Part shown: positions 9,599 through 18,422 of the stretch, in pieces
Position numbering within the stretch: the first letter of the stretch is position 1
How the letters are laid out: each line of letters opens with the position of its first letter
Source of the DNA: Arsukibacterium indicum
GTDB taxonomy: Bacteria; Pseudomonadota; Gammaproteobacteria; Enterobacterales; Alteromonadaceae
Length of the DNA stretch: 64,000 nt
Assembly: GCF_019100565.1 (NCBI RefSeq)
Contig: NZ_JAHRID010000001.1
Location: forward strand, 248,001 to 312,000
Direction: 5' to 3'
Position numbers and translations under genes: made by a program
The notes under the pieces: generated by a model
Told to the model about the DNA's origin: nothing
The model's database searches: none
Seen by the model: the letters and a program-made list of their open reading frames with translations, nothing else

Positions 9599-10928
9599 TA
9601 TTGTTCTCTTTATTTTAATTGTCGGTTGTATCCCGTTTATCATTCGCCGACCGTTTTTCGGCGTGTTGGTATGGTGCTGGATAAGCTACATGGTTCCACA
9701 CCGCCTGGGCTGGGGCTTTATTCAAACCCTGCCAGTCGCTTCAGTAATTGGTCTGGTTTTTTTAGTCAGTTATTTATTCAGTAAAGAGCCAAAGCGAATC
9801 CCGCTGCACAGCCCTATCGTTTTTCTGCTGCTGTTTAATATCTGGATGGTGATCACCTTTATCATGAGTGTGAAAGACCCATATGTGCTGTCGCAGTTTG
9901 AAAAAATCATGAAAATTCAATTTATGACGTTGGTGATCCTGGCATTGCTCACCACCCGTCAGCGAATTGAGCAAGCATTGTGGGTGGTGGCACTTAGTAT
10001 CGCTTTTTATGGTATTAAAGGCGGGCTCTATACCATCCAAACAGCTGGCGGTGGCCGGGTTTGGGGGCCGACCGGTGGCTTCTTTTTTGGTAATAACGAA
10101 TTAGCGCTGACTCTGTTTATCAGCCTGCCCATTTTATTTTATTTGCGTCACATCGTACCGGCTAACAAGCGCTGGTTAAAGTTTGGTTTACTGGTTGCGA
10201 TGGGCTTATGTGTATTGTCGGCATTGGGCACGCAAAGTCGCGGCGGCCTGGTCGCCTGCATCGCAGTTGGCTTTTTCCTCTGGTTAAAAGGCCCGAATAA
10301 ACTGGCAATTGCACTGGTCATTATGATTGCTGCGCCGGTTGTCTATCAGTTTATGCCCGATCGCTGGCATGACCGGATGGCGACCATTATTGAGCCGGAT
10401 CGGGAAAGTTACGATGGTTCGGTTAAAGGCCGCTTTAATGCCTGGGAGATGGCCTTTAATATGGCGCAAGACCGGCCCTTTGGTGGTGGCTTAAATGGCT
10501 TTAAGGCTGAAAACTTTTACCTGTATGCCCCGGAACCTGAGCGTAAACATGACTCGCATAGTATTTATTTTCAGGTAATGGGCCACCATGGTTTTATTGG
10601 TTTCTTTTTATGGTTGGCAATTTACCTTAGCACCTGGCGCAGTGCCAAAAAAACCATTAAGTTAACCAATAAACGCGACGACTTAAAATGGGCCGCATTT
10701 CTGGCCAAAATGCTGCAATGCAGCTTAATAGCCTATGCGGCTGGCGGAGCCTTTCTTGGCTTAGCTTACTTTGATTTGCCGTATCATCTGGTGATCACCG
10801 TGGTTGCGCTGAATGTGGTGGTTAATAAACAACTGGCGGCGGAAGCGGCAGAGAAAAAGCAGGAAAAAATCCGCCAGTTAGCAGAAGCGGGCCAACCGCA
10901 TCCCGATCGCTTTAAGGTGCAGGCCTAA
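9591..10928 (+). CDS. O-antigen ligase/polymerase-like protein, XrtA-associated (TIGR03097-like)
   Basis: Integral membrane protein of 445 residues with about ten hydrophobic segments, a Wzy/WaaL-like motif THxx-type region (GTQSRGGLVA) and a large periplasmic loop carrying GGGLNGFKAEN and HDSHSIYFQVMGHHG. This pattern fits the putative O-glycosylation ligase of exosortase A systems (TIGR03097). The role is polymerising repeat units or transferring glycan to an acceptor such as protein or lipid. ATG 9591 is preferred over an in-frame GTG at 9585; it overlaps the previous stop by 8 nt. Whether it acts as polymerase or protein O-ligase is not decided by the sequence. Confidence 0.85.
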   Translation: MRDIVLFILIVGCIPFIIRRPFFGVLVWCWISYMVPHRLGWGFIQTLPVASVIGLVFLVSYLFSKEPKRIPLHSPIVFLLLFNIWMVITFIMSVKDPYVLSQFEKIMKIQFMTLVILALLTTRQRIEQALWVVALSIAFYGIKGGLYTIQTAGGGRVWGPTGGFFFGNNELALTLFISLPILFYLRHIVPANKRWLKFGLLVAMGLCVLSALGTQSRGGLVACIAVGFFLWLKGPNKLAIALVIMIAAPVVYQFMPDRWHDRMATIIEPDRESYDGSVKGRFNAWEMAFNMAQDRPFGGGLNGFKAENFYLYAPEPERKHDSHSIYFQVMGHHGFIGFFLWLAIYLSTWRSAKKTIKLTNKRDDLKWAAFLAKMLQCSLIAYAAGGAFLGLAYFDLPYHLVITVVALNVVVNKQLAAEAAEKKQEKIRQLAEAGQPHPDRFKVQA

Positions 10929-10979
10929 TGTCTTCAGGAATGCCGTAATTATGAATTCAGCAGCTGTGAGTAATTCGTT

Positions 10980-12332
10980 ATGACGAGTTTGTACACCCAA
11001 TTGGTTAGTAAAGTATTATTCCGGCTGCATGAACGATTAAAAGGCCATACCACCTACTCCATGCTGCACAGGCTGGAACAAAGCCAGTGGTTAACACCAG
11101 AGCAGATAGCAGCGCTGCAACAACAACGCTTAGAGGCTTTTATTGCTGATATCAGCCAGCACTCCCGCTATTATCAGCAGCTTTTTGCTGCGCAGGGCTT
11201 GTCGGCCAGCGACATCCGCACCGTAGCCGATTTAAGCAAACTGCCCTTTTTAACCAAGCAACTTATTACTGATAATCAACATACCTTATGCAGCGAGCCA
11301 CAAACCCAACTGCAGCGCTACAATACCGGGGGTTCCAGCGGCGTACCGCTGATTTTTTATATGGGTGAAGCGCGGGTCAGCCACGACGTTGCCGCCAAAC
11401 TCAGGGCCACCCGCTGGTGGGGCGTGGATATTGGCGACCCGGAAGTAGTGCTGTGGGGCTCACCAATTGAACTCGGTAAACAGGACCGGATCAAAAAAAT
11501 CCGTGACGAGTTGTTTCGCTCCTACCTGTTACCCGCTTTCGAGTTTACCCCGGCCCATATCGAAGCCTATCTGCAGCAGCTACAGCAGTTAAAGCCCCGC
11601 ATGCTATTCGGTTACCCGTCGGTTATTCATCAGCTGGCGCTTGCGGCAGAAGCAAGGCAGCTGTCTCTCAGCAAGCTTGGCATTAAAGTGGTATTTGTCA
11701 CCTCTGAAATGCTGTTTGAGCATCAGCGTACGGTAATTGAGCGGGTATTTGCCTGCCCGGTCGCCAATGGTTATGGTGCCCGTGACGCCGGCTTTATTGC
11801 CCATCAGTGCCCGGCCGGCAGTTTGCATATCAGCGCAGAAGATATTATCGTCGAAATTATTGGAGACAATGGCCAGGTATTGCCAGTGGGTGAAACCGGT
11901 GAAATTGTGATAACTCACCTGCAAACCCAGGCATTTCCTTTTGTCCGTTATCGAACCGGTGATATGGGCCAGCTTAGCAACACTCCTTGCAGTTGCGGCA
12001 GAGGCCTGCCGGTACTGGCCCATGTCAGCGGTCGCACTACCGACTTTATGCTAACCACCGCTGGCGACAAGCTGCATGCGTTATCACTTATTTACGTGCT
12101 GCGGGATTTAAAAGAGATCAGACAATTTAAAATTATTCAGCAGAGCCTGCAGGAAGTGGAAGTGCAGCTGGTCTGTAATGAAGCCTTATCTGACACTTTA
12201 GCCGCCCAAATTATCAGTCAGTTTCAGCAACGCCTGGGCGCAGAGTGCCAAATTACATTGAAACAGCTGGACGTTATTGCCAGCCTGCCAAATGGAAAAC
12301 ATCGTTATGTTGAGTCAAAATTGGATTATTAA
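10980..12332 (+). CDS. CapK/phenylacetate-CoA ligase-like adenylating enzyme
   Basis: A 450-residue member of the PaaK/CapK branch of adenylate-forming enzymes. The nucleotide loop appears as YNTGGSSGVPLIFY, followed by NGYGARDAGFIAHQCP and a C-terminal GETGEIVITHL ... FVRYRTGDMG region. A Cys-rich CSCGRGLPVL segment resembles the zinc site of some CapK-like proteins. In capsule clusters such proteins are often assumed to activate an acyl or amino acid for attachment to sugar, but few have been tested. There is a 51-nt gap upstream with no clear promoter. The next gene begins inside its 3' end. Confidence 0.8.
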   Translation: MTSLYTQLVSKVLFRLHERLKGHTTYSMLHRLEQSQWLTPEQIAALQQQRLEAFIADISQHSRYYQQLFAAQGLSASDIRTVADLSKLPFLTKQLITDNQHTLCSEPQTQLQRYNTGGSSGVPLIFYMGEARVSHDVAAKLRATRWWGVDIGDPEVVLWGSPIELGKQDRIKKIRDELFRSYLLPAFEFTPAHIEAYLQQLQQLKPRMLFGYPSVIHQLALAAEARQLSLSKLGIKVVFVTSEMLFEHQRTVIERVFACPVANGYGARDAGFIAHQCPAGSLHISAEDIIVEIIGDNGQVLPVGETGEIVITHLQTQAFPFVRYRTGDMGQLSNTPCSCGRGLPVLAHVSGRTTDFMLTTAGDKLHALSLIYVLRDLKEIRQFKIIQQSLQEVEVQLVCNEALSDTLAAQIISQFQQRLGAECQITLKQLDVIASLPNGKHRYVESKLDY

Positions 12333-13752
12333 ATTTGCCAGCTTGCTGGCTTTTTGTTTGCTGCCATTAAGTGCCGTATCAGCAAGCTCGTCACCCGATC
12401 AAAAATTTGTTGCCGTTGACTGGCAGGAAGGTGACAAAAAAAACGAGGGTGCCAGTCGCAGCTTCAGTTATGCCGCGGCCTATATTAGCTGGCCAGGCGA
12501 ACAAATGGGTGCCTGGGTAGATGCCAATATGGAATTTATGGGGGAACAGCCCTTTGCCCGTCAGCAAATCAGTCATGCCAGAAAAGATCAGGTAATCAGC
12601 TGGCAAGTTACAGAATTGGTACAGCAGATTATTGCAGCCGGGCACCCCGCTATCGACCTTGTTCTGCGTGGCATTGATAGCGACGGCACCTCAAACTTTC
12701 ACAGTAAAGAGTCGGATAATAATAAAGCAGCTACGTTAATTATCACCACCTCAGCCGGCAAAACCTTACAAACCACGGCAGCAATGGACAGTTTTCTGGA
12801 TAGCAGCACGTTTCGTTCGCTGGGCCAGAGTAAAAATCTGAAAGCAGGCTCAAAAAACATCGGATTATTGCGGTTTAACATGCCGGCTTTAAATTCAGGC
12901 GAGCAAGTCACCAAGGCAACCCTGGAACTAACGATAAAAAAACAATTTGGCAGCAGTGACATCGGCGTCTTCTGGCTGGCAAAACCTGCCACTAATACTT
13001 CAGAACTAAAGGCGTTTTTGCCCCGGCAACTGATTTTTACAGAGCAGTTTTCTGACAACAACTGGCTGGCGAACTGGAGCAGCCTGGACAGGCGAAGCAA
13101 CGCAGAGCGGGTACAGGCGCCATTGCGGCCAAATAACTATGCGTTAAAAGTACAGTTTAACCCTGAGCAAAATCTGGCACTTAACCTTGTACTGATGCTT
13201 AAATCAATATTAAGCGACGAACCCGAAGCCCTGTATTTTCAATACGATTTATTTTTAGCCGATAATTGGCTGGCAACCAAGGGCGGCGGCAAATTTCCGG
13301 GGCTGGCCGGTACTTATAATACCGCCGGCTGGGGCGGCCGTTCAGCCGATGGCACCAATGGCTGGTCGGCCCGCGGTCAATTTGGCGATACCATAGTAAG
13401 CACTGATAAATATGACAAAAGTACGCCGCTGGGCTTTTATGCCTATTATCCGGACAATGGCCAGAACCACGGTGCGGCGATGTACTGGGACAGCAGCAAT
13501 AAGCCGATAAAACCAGGTAAATGGTATCGGATAACCCAGTACGTAAAACTCAATACGCCCGGCAAAGCAGACGGAGTGTTAACAGCCTGGGTTGACCAGC
13601 AACAGGTATTTCAACGCAAAAATATTCGCTTTCGTGATACCAGCAATTTGAAAATTGAACGGCTATGGCTGAATTTCTATCATGGCGGCACCGCAAAACC
13701 GGTACAGTTAATGGAGCTGTATATCGACAATATTGTATTGGCCACCGAATAG
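12307..13752 (+). CDS. Secreted polysaccharide lyase 14-like protein
   Basis: A 481-residue exported protein. The start at 12307 gives a clean signal peptide (hydrophobic core about residues 8-24, cleavage near AVSAS); the gene then overlaps the end of the previous one by 26 nt. The N-terminal part (about 30-240) looks like a beta-rich DNRLRE-type module with a THLELT-like strand (TKATLELTIKK). The C-terminal part has GGGKFPGLAG, GGRSADGTNGWSARGQF, FYAYYPDN and KPGKWYRI, which resemble PL14 alginate/glucuronate lyases. Next to algD this fits a periplasmic lyase for a uronate polymer, used for turnover or chain release. Catalytic residues are not assigned. Confidence 0.72.
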   Translation: MLSQNWIIKFASLLAFCLLPLSAVSASSSPDQKFVAVDWQEGDKKNEGASRSFSYAAAYISWPGEQMGAWVDANMEFMGEQPFARQQISHARKDQVISWQVTELVQQIIAAGHPAIDLVLRGIDSDGTSNFHSKESDNNKAATLIITTSAGKTLQTTAAMDSFLDSSTFRSLGQSKNLKAGSKNIGLLRFNMPALNSGEQVTKATLELTIKKQFGSSDIGVFWLAKPATNTSELKAFLPRQLIFTEQFSDNNWLANWSSLDRRSNAERVQAPLRPNNYALKVQFNPEQNLALNLVLMLKSILSDEPEALYFQYDLFLADNWLATKGGGKFPGLAGTYNTAGWGGRSADGTNGWSARGQFGDTIVSTDKYDKSTPLGFYAYYPDNGQNHGAAMYWDSSNKPIKPGKWYRITQYVKLNTPGKADGVLTAWVDQQQVFQRKNIRFRDTSNLKIERLWLNFYHGGTAKPVQLMELYIDNIVLATE

Positions 13753-13795
13753 ACCACCATAGCGGCTAAATTTTCATGAAGTTAGGGGCGGTGGC

Positions 13796-13813
13796 TGGCT
13801 ATTTTCATGCTTT
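13796..13813 (+). promoter_or_regulatory. Candidate sigma-54 (-24/-12) promoter before the flippase gene
   Basis: GG at 13797-13798 and GC at 13809-13810 are separated by exactly 10 nt inside TGGCTATTTTCATGCT. The invariant dinucleotides and spacing are right but the flanking bases fit TGGCACG-N4-TTGC only partly. It lies in the 110-nt gap after the lyase, about 50 nt before the next ATG. PrsR, encoded further along, is a sigma-54 activator, which makes the site plausible. Confidence 0.4.
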
Positions 13814-13862
13814 ATTGGTATAAAAGCGCAGTAGTTTACTCACAAATAAACGGATTTTAGTC

Positions 13863-15398
13863 ATGCCCTCCCCGCCAGGCCAGGATAGCCCAGAGCAGCA
13901 TAACCAAGCCCGGAATAACTATACCCATAATAAGGTATATTCCGGCTCGGTATTTATGCTGATTACCCGTTTAAGCATTAAATCCATTGGCTTAGTCAGC
14001 TCAATTTTTCTGGCCAGGTTACTGACACCGGAAGACTTTGGTTTGGTGGCGATCACCGTAGCAATTTACGCGTTTATCGAGCTGTTCGGCGCGCTGGCAT
14101 TGGGTACAGCATTAATTCAGCAGAAAGACAATACCCCTGATGATTACAACAGTGCCTGGACATTTAATGTCCTATTCGGCTTTGCCGCAGCAATTTGTCT
14201 TGTGCTAATTGCGCCGTTGGTAGCTAGCTATTATTCCGATCCCAGATTACAGAACGTGCTGTATGTGCTGGCCTTTGTCAGTCTGTTGTCTGGCTTCCAT
14301 AATATCGGGGTCATTAATTTTCAGCGCGATTTAAATTTTCGCAAAGAGCTCCAACTACAGTTAGTGCCAAAAGTCATTAGCTTTGTAATAACGCTGAGTC
14401 TGGCATTTATATTACGTAATTACTGGGCCCTGGTATTGGGCGTGCTAAGTAACCAGCTGGTAGTGACGCTGTATAGTTTTATGATGCATCCGCACCGGCC
14501 AAAAATTTGTTTTACATCGTTTAATAAACTGTTTAAATTTTCCAGGTGGATGCTGCTAAATAATGTCGTCAATTTTGTTAACGATAAAGTCAGTCAGCTA
14601 ATCGTTGGTAAAGCGCTCTCTCCAACAGCACTGGGGTACCTTGCACTTGGGAAAGAAATTGGCCAGCTACCGGCCAGTCACATTGCACTGCCCATTAGCA
14701 AAGCTACTTTCCCAGTTTACTCACGCTTTCAGGATAACCCGACTGAATTAAATAAAGCTTATTTGAATACCGTTGCCTTAACCGCCAGTCTGACGATTCC
14801 AGCCTCTATTGGTATAGCAATGGTAGCGCCGCTGCTGGTGTGTGTATTGCTAGGTGAGCAGTGGCTAACCATGGTCCCTTTATTGCAATTACTGGCACTA
14901 GCCAATATGTTCTTCAGTGTAACCTCGAATAATAGCTATATTTATCTGGCTGCTGGCAAACCGCATATCTCTTTTTATATTAATTTCAGTAGGCTAGCAG
15001 TATTTTTTGCGCTATTTATTCCGTTATTGGACTATAACGGTTTAATTGGCATTGGCCAGGCAAGGCTGGGCTCGACGTTGTTAATGGTGTTAGTTATTCA
15101 AGCAATTGTAATTCGGTTTTTACAACTACCGGTTCTGTCATTGTTAAACGCTTTTATTCGTCCTGTTACTGCAGGGCTAATTATGGCAATTGCTGTGTGG
15201 GTTGTGCAGGTGACAACCAGTTTATCTATTCCATTGTTACAATTAATACTGGAAGTATCAGCGGGAGTTATAAGCTACGGCGGCGTTACGCTGTTTATCT
15301 GGCATTTACAGGGTTACCCCGAAGGTTTTGAGCATAATATTTTCAGCCGGCTAAAAATAAAAGGCTTCCCTCCCAGCATGGGTGGTCCAGTGTCATGA
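13863..15398 (+). CDS. Wzx-like oligosaccharide flippase
   Basis: Polytopic inner-membrane protein of 511 residues of the MOP/PST exporter superfamily. After a short polar N-terminus, the segment SGSVFMLITRLSIKSIGLVSSIFLARLLTPEDFG is typical of Wzx/lipopolysaccharide flippases of the MviM/TuaB branch, and about 12-14 hydrophobic helices follow. It would move undecaprenyl-linked repeat units across the membrane for polymerisation by the ligase-like protein upstream. No clear ribosome binding site precedes the first ATG; a later start is possible. The stop overlaps the next ATG (ATGA). Confidence 0.85.
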   Translation: MPSPPGQDSPEQHNQARNNYTHNKVYSGSVFMLITRLSIKSIGLVSSIFLARLLTPEDFGLVAITVAIYAFIELFGALALGTALIQQKDNTPDDYNSAWTFNVLFGFAAAICLVLIAPLVASYYSDPRLQNVLYVLAFVSLLSGFHNIGVINFQRDLNFRKELQLQLVPKVISFVITLSLAFILRNYWALVLGVLSNQLVVTLYSFMMHPHRPKICFTSFNKLFKFSRWMLLNNVVNFVNDKVSQLIVGKALSPTALGYLALGKEIGQLPASHIALPISKATFPVYSRFQDNPTELNKAYLNTVALTASLTIPASIGIAMVAPLLVCVLLGEQWLTMVPLLQLLALANMFFSVTSNNSYIYLAAGKPHISFYINFSRLAVFFALFIPLLDYNGLIGIGQARLGSTLLMVLVIQAIVIRFLQLPVLSLLNAFIRPVTAGLIMAIAVWVVQVTTSLSIPLLQLILEVSAGVISYGGVTLFIWHLQGYPEGFEHNIFSRLKIKGFPPSMGGPVS

Positions 15399-16318
15399 AC
15401 AGCAATTTATCAAGTGTCCAGGCTGCTGCCCTGGCTCAGTTAACACAACACCCGGTATTAGCCAGCACTAATCATGCACAAAGCACGTTAGTAGCTAATG
15501 CGTTGCAACAATTAAACCAGCATTGTTATCCGTCGTCGCTTTATTACGCCTATAACCAACGACCTGAACTTATTAAAAAGTTACAGGAGTTGCCAGAGAA
15601 ACTTGATATCAGTCAAACAGAACTGGTCAGGCTCTTAATATTAAAGCTTATTACCGGCTTTTCTTTTCAGCGCATCAGGCTGAATCTGACAAACGCTATT
15701 CGCGATAATTATCAACGTAGTGTGCCGCGCATATATCAAAAGTGGATAGCAGAGCAAAGTACTGAAATTATCTCAGTCAACGATGTTTTACTGAAGGATA
15801 TCGGTCTGCTCACCGGTGCTTTATTGCCCTGCGCCGAGCGGGTGGTTGAACCTTTTTCCGCTATTCAACGAGCGCTAGTGTTCAACAACGGCATTGCTCA
15901 GGGCTGGCGGTTTATCAAGGCCCTGGCTGCGGCCAAAGGCAATAAACCGGTATGCCGTTTACATATTCACCTTTCTGAAATAACCAGTTTAACTGCAAGC
16001 GGCTGGCGCTTAACCTGTCAGCAACTGGCAGAGCTGATGCTGGTAAATCCGCAATTAAAAGGAATGGTGGGCGCCTGTTGGTTTTACGATCCGGCTATTG
16101 CTACTGTCAGCCCGAAACTGGCATTTATCAGTGAATTGCTTAACGATATGCAGGCCAGCTGGTTTTATTCCCATACCGAAGATGAGAAAAGTGGCGCCTT
16201 TAGTCGCTCGGCCAGCCGTAAACAGGCCTTTGCAAATGGCAGCTATATGCCCAAAAACTATGTGGTGTTTATTCCCAGAAAACGGCTACTCGCCTGGAAT
16301 AAAAGGCAATCCAGCTAA
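15395..16318 (+). CDS. Unrecognised 307-residue protein of the polysaccharide locus
   Basis: I do not recognise this family. It has no signal peptide and no transmembrane segment. The first ~150 residues look helical (Leu- and Gln-rich), and the C-terminal half alternates strands and helices around RLHIHLSEITSL, GMVGACWFYDPAI and a polar SGAFSRSASRKQAF stretch before a basic end. It overlaps both neighbours by 1-4 nt (flippase upstream, deacetylase downstream), so it is a fixed part of this operon. A soluble cytoplasmic enzyme acting on the lipid-linked sugar or its modifier is a reasonable guess only. Confidence 0.6.
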   Translation: MNSNLSSVQAAALAQLTQHPVLASTNHAQSTLVANALQQLNQHCYPSSLYYAYNQRPELIKKLQELPEKLDISQTELVRLLILKLITGFSFQRIRLNLTNAIRDNYQRSVPRIYQKWIAEQSTEIISVNDVLLKDIGLLTGALLPCAERVVEPFSAIQRALVFNNGIAQGWRFIKALAAAKGNKPVCRLHIHLSEITSLTASGWRLTCQQLAELMLVNPQLKGMVGACWFYDPAIATVSPKLAFISELLNDMQASWFYSHTEDEKSGAFSRSASRKQAFANGSYMPKNYVVFIPRKRLLAWNKRQSS

Positions 16319-17325
16319 TGAAAACTATTCTGCTGACATTATGTAAATGGCTTGGTTTGTTTTATCTGGCTAAACAAATCACGGCCCGCAGGCCCCGTAT
16401 TCTTTGTTATCACGGCATTTCAGTGGATGATGAACACCTGTTTTCACCCGGGGTGTTTATGCAAGCGAATACCTTTGCCGGCCGGATGGCGATATTGGAA
16501 AGGTGGGGTTATAAACCGGTATCACTTGATGAATTATACCGCCAGCATACGAGCGGAAGATATAATAAAGATACCCTGGTGATTACCATAGATGACGGTT
16601 GGGCTGCCATTGAGCATGGCATGCTACCGGTACTTAAAAAGTATAACTTCAACGCCACATTATATCTTTCCAGCTACTATGTCATTAAGCAGCGGCCGGT
16701 GTTTAAGCTATCCTGCTACTACTTATTCTGGAAGTATAACGCGCCCTTTGTATTAGCTGCTGATAGCTGTTTAAAGCCCTTTACCTCACTACAACAGCTT
16801 GATATTGATAACCTGCTGAGTATCTGGGCAAAGTTGGATTCAAGCTACGAGCAAGTTATTTTACAAGAGTTAGCTGATTATTTTGGTGAAGATCTGACTA
16901 AATGGCAGCAAAATGGCAAGCTGATGTTTTTATCCGCCGGGAAAGTAACAGCAATGGCTGAGCAAGGGCTGGCTATTGAGCTGCACACCCATCGTCATAA
17001 ATTCTCTGAGCTAAACCTGGCAGACGCAGCAAAAGAGCTTGCAGATAATCAGCACCACATTACTCAATTAACCGGCAAAACAGCGCAACACTTTTGTTTT
17101 CCCAGAGGCGAGTATCAACCGCAACAGTTAAATTTGCTGGCAGCCCAACAAGTGAAAACCGCCACTACCACCGAAAACGAGCTGGTGAGTAAAAATGACA
17201 GTTTACTGATGTTACCCAGGCTGGTCGACAATGACAAAGTAAGCGAATTAGAGTTTGAAGCAGAACTTACCGGTCTAATGACATTACTGCGCTTGGCAGC
17301 GTCTTTGGTAAAAAGAGGCAAGTAA
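16318..17325 (+). CDS. Polysaccharide deacetylase (NodB-like), first copy
   Basis: A 335-residue carbohydrate esterase family 4 protein. ILCYHGIS opens the domain, VITIDDGW carries the metal-binding/catalytic Asp pair, and IELHTHRHKFSEL supplies the metal His residues; the C-terminal HFCFPRGEYQPQQL strand is also typical. It would remove N-acetyl groups from a hexosamine of the chain. No clear signal peptide is visible, though the N-terminus is mildly hydrophobic. Its TAATG overlap with the preceding gene and 1-nt overlap with the ATP-grasp gene suggest that deacetylation might expose an amine for ligation, which is inference. Confidence 0.85.
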   Translation: MKTILLTLCKWLGLFYLAKQITARRPRILCYHGISVDDEHLFSPGVFMQANTFAGRMAILERWGYKPVSLDELYRQHTSGRYNKDTLVITIDDGWAAIEHGMLPVLKKYNFNATLYLSSYYVIKQRPVFKLSCYYLFWKYNAPFVLAADSCLKPFTSLQQLDIDNLLSIWAKLDSSYEQVILQELADYFGEDLTKWQQNGKLMFLSAGKVTAMAEQGLAIELHTHRHKFSELNLADAAKELADNQHHITQLTGKTAQHFCFPRGEYQPQQLNLLAAQQVKTATTTENELVSKNDSLLMLPRLVDNDKVSELEFEAELTGLMTLLRLAASLVKRGK

Positions 17326-18422
17326 TGACAGGCTATATCAACAGATTAAACAACACCCTGGCAATGCTTAAAAAAGAGGCGCAACTGGCAGGTTTGTCAT
17401 TACCGGCAATGCTTTGGCAGACCGCCAGATTTTGCCTGAAAACCAGACTGGGCCCCCGCTATTTTGTAGTCGCCGGTATGGCCAGAAAGAGCTTTAACGA
17501 CGCTGATAAGTGGCTGCATATTTCGGCAAAGGAATACTATCAGGCATTAGATATTCTTAACCCTCCGCTTTATCGCAAACTCACTCAGAGCAAGTTGTCT
17601 GAAAAAGCCTTGTATCAGTTATTGCATATCCCTACAGCGCCAATGCTTGGCTATTTTCACCCAATAAACGGGGTCACTGCTAGCGGCGCCCCCCTGACAA
17701 CAGCCGAAGCGCTGAACCAACTGTTGCAACAACATAGCGGCAGTACAGTAATGATCAAGCCGCTGGAAGGTTTTGGCGGCACAGGTGTACTTGCGATCGC
17801 AATTCAACATTCTGGTGATAAACTGCAGTTGCAATCAGTAGGTGAGCAACAGTTATACAGTTCTGAGCAAATTATTGACCTCTACCAAAGAACAAACCAG
17901 CACCCTGAGTTTATGCTGGAGACCTATATTCAACAGTCTGCCCAGTTTGCCAGCTTTAACCCTTCCAGTTTAAACACCTTGCGGTTATGGGTACTGGAAA
18001 CGGCGCCTGATCAGGCGGAAGTAATTGGCGGTTATTTGCGAATTGGTCGTGCCGGCAAGGTTATCGACAATGCGTCCGCCGGTGGCATTATGTGCCCGGT
18101 TAATTTGAATACTGGCGAATTACAGCCGGGGCTGGTTAAAAAGACGCCGCATCGTGATAATATTTGCCAACACCCGGATCATGGCGCCCCCCTTGCCGGG
18201 GTTGTGCTGGAGCAATGGCCGCAGATTAAACAGTTTGCCGAAAAAGTATTATTAAAACTGCCACACACCCGTTTTGCCGGGCTGGATGTAACCATGACCG
18301 AACAGGGCCCATTATTAATTGAAGCCAACGTTGCGCCAGATAAAGATGGCGCAGCCCATGGCAATATACCTTCAGTTAAATTATTACATGCCGCAAGGAA
18401 GCACTATGTTAAACACCATTAG
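17325..18422 (+). CDS. ATP-grasp ligase, sugar-transfer-associated type, copy 1
   Basis: A 365-residue ATP-grasp enzyme. Visible are the ATP-binding lysine and small glycine loop MIKPLEGFGGTGVLAI, the conserved FNPSSLNTLRLWV, RIGRAGKVIDNASAGGI, and the magnesium-binding end RFAGLDVTM ... LLIEANVAPD. This is the pattern of the sugar-transfer associated ATP-grasp family (Pfam ATPgrasp_ST). Such enzymes join a carboxylate to an amine through an acyl phosphate. In a locus making uronic acids, an amino acid-uronate amide is a sensible product. It lies head-to-tail with a paralogue. Confidence 0.82.
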   Translation: MTGYINRLNNTLAMLKKEAQLAGLSLPAMLWQTARFCLKTRLGPRYFVVAGMARKSFNDADKWLHISAKEYYQALDILNPPLYRKLTQSKLSEKALYQLLHIPTAPMLGYFHPINGVTASGAPLTTAEALNQLLQQHSGSTVMIKPLEGFGGTGVLAIAIQHSGDKLQLQSVGEQQLYSSEQIIDLYQRTNQHPEFMLETYIQQSAQFASFNPSSLNTLRLWVLETAPDQAEVIGGYLRIGRAGKVIDNASAGGIMCPVNLNTGELQPGLVKKTPHRDNICQHPDHGAPLAGVVLEQWPQIKQFAEKVLLKLPHTRFAGLDVTMTEQGPLLIEANVAPDKDGAAHGNIPSVKLLHAARKHYVKHH

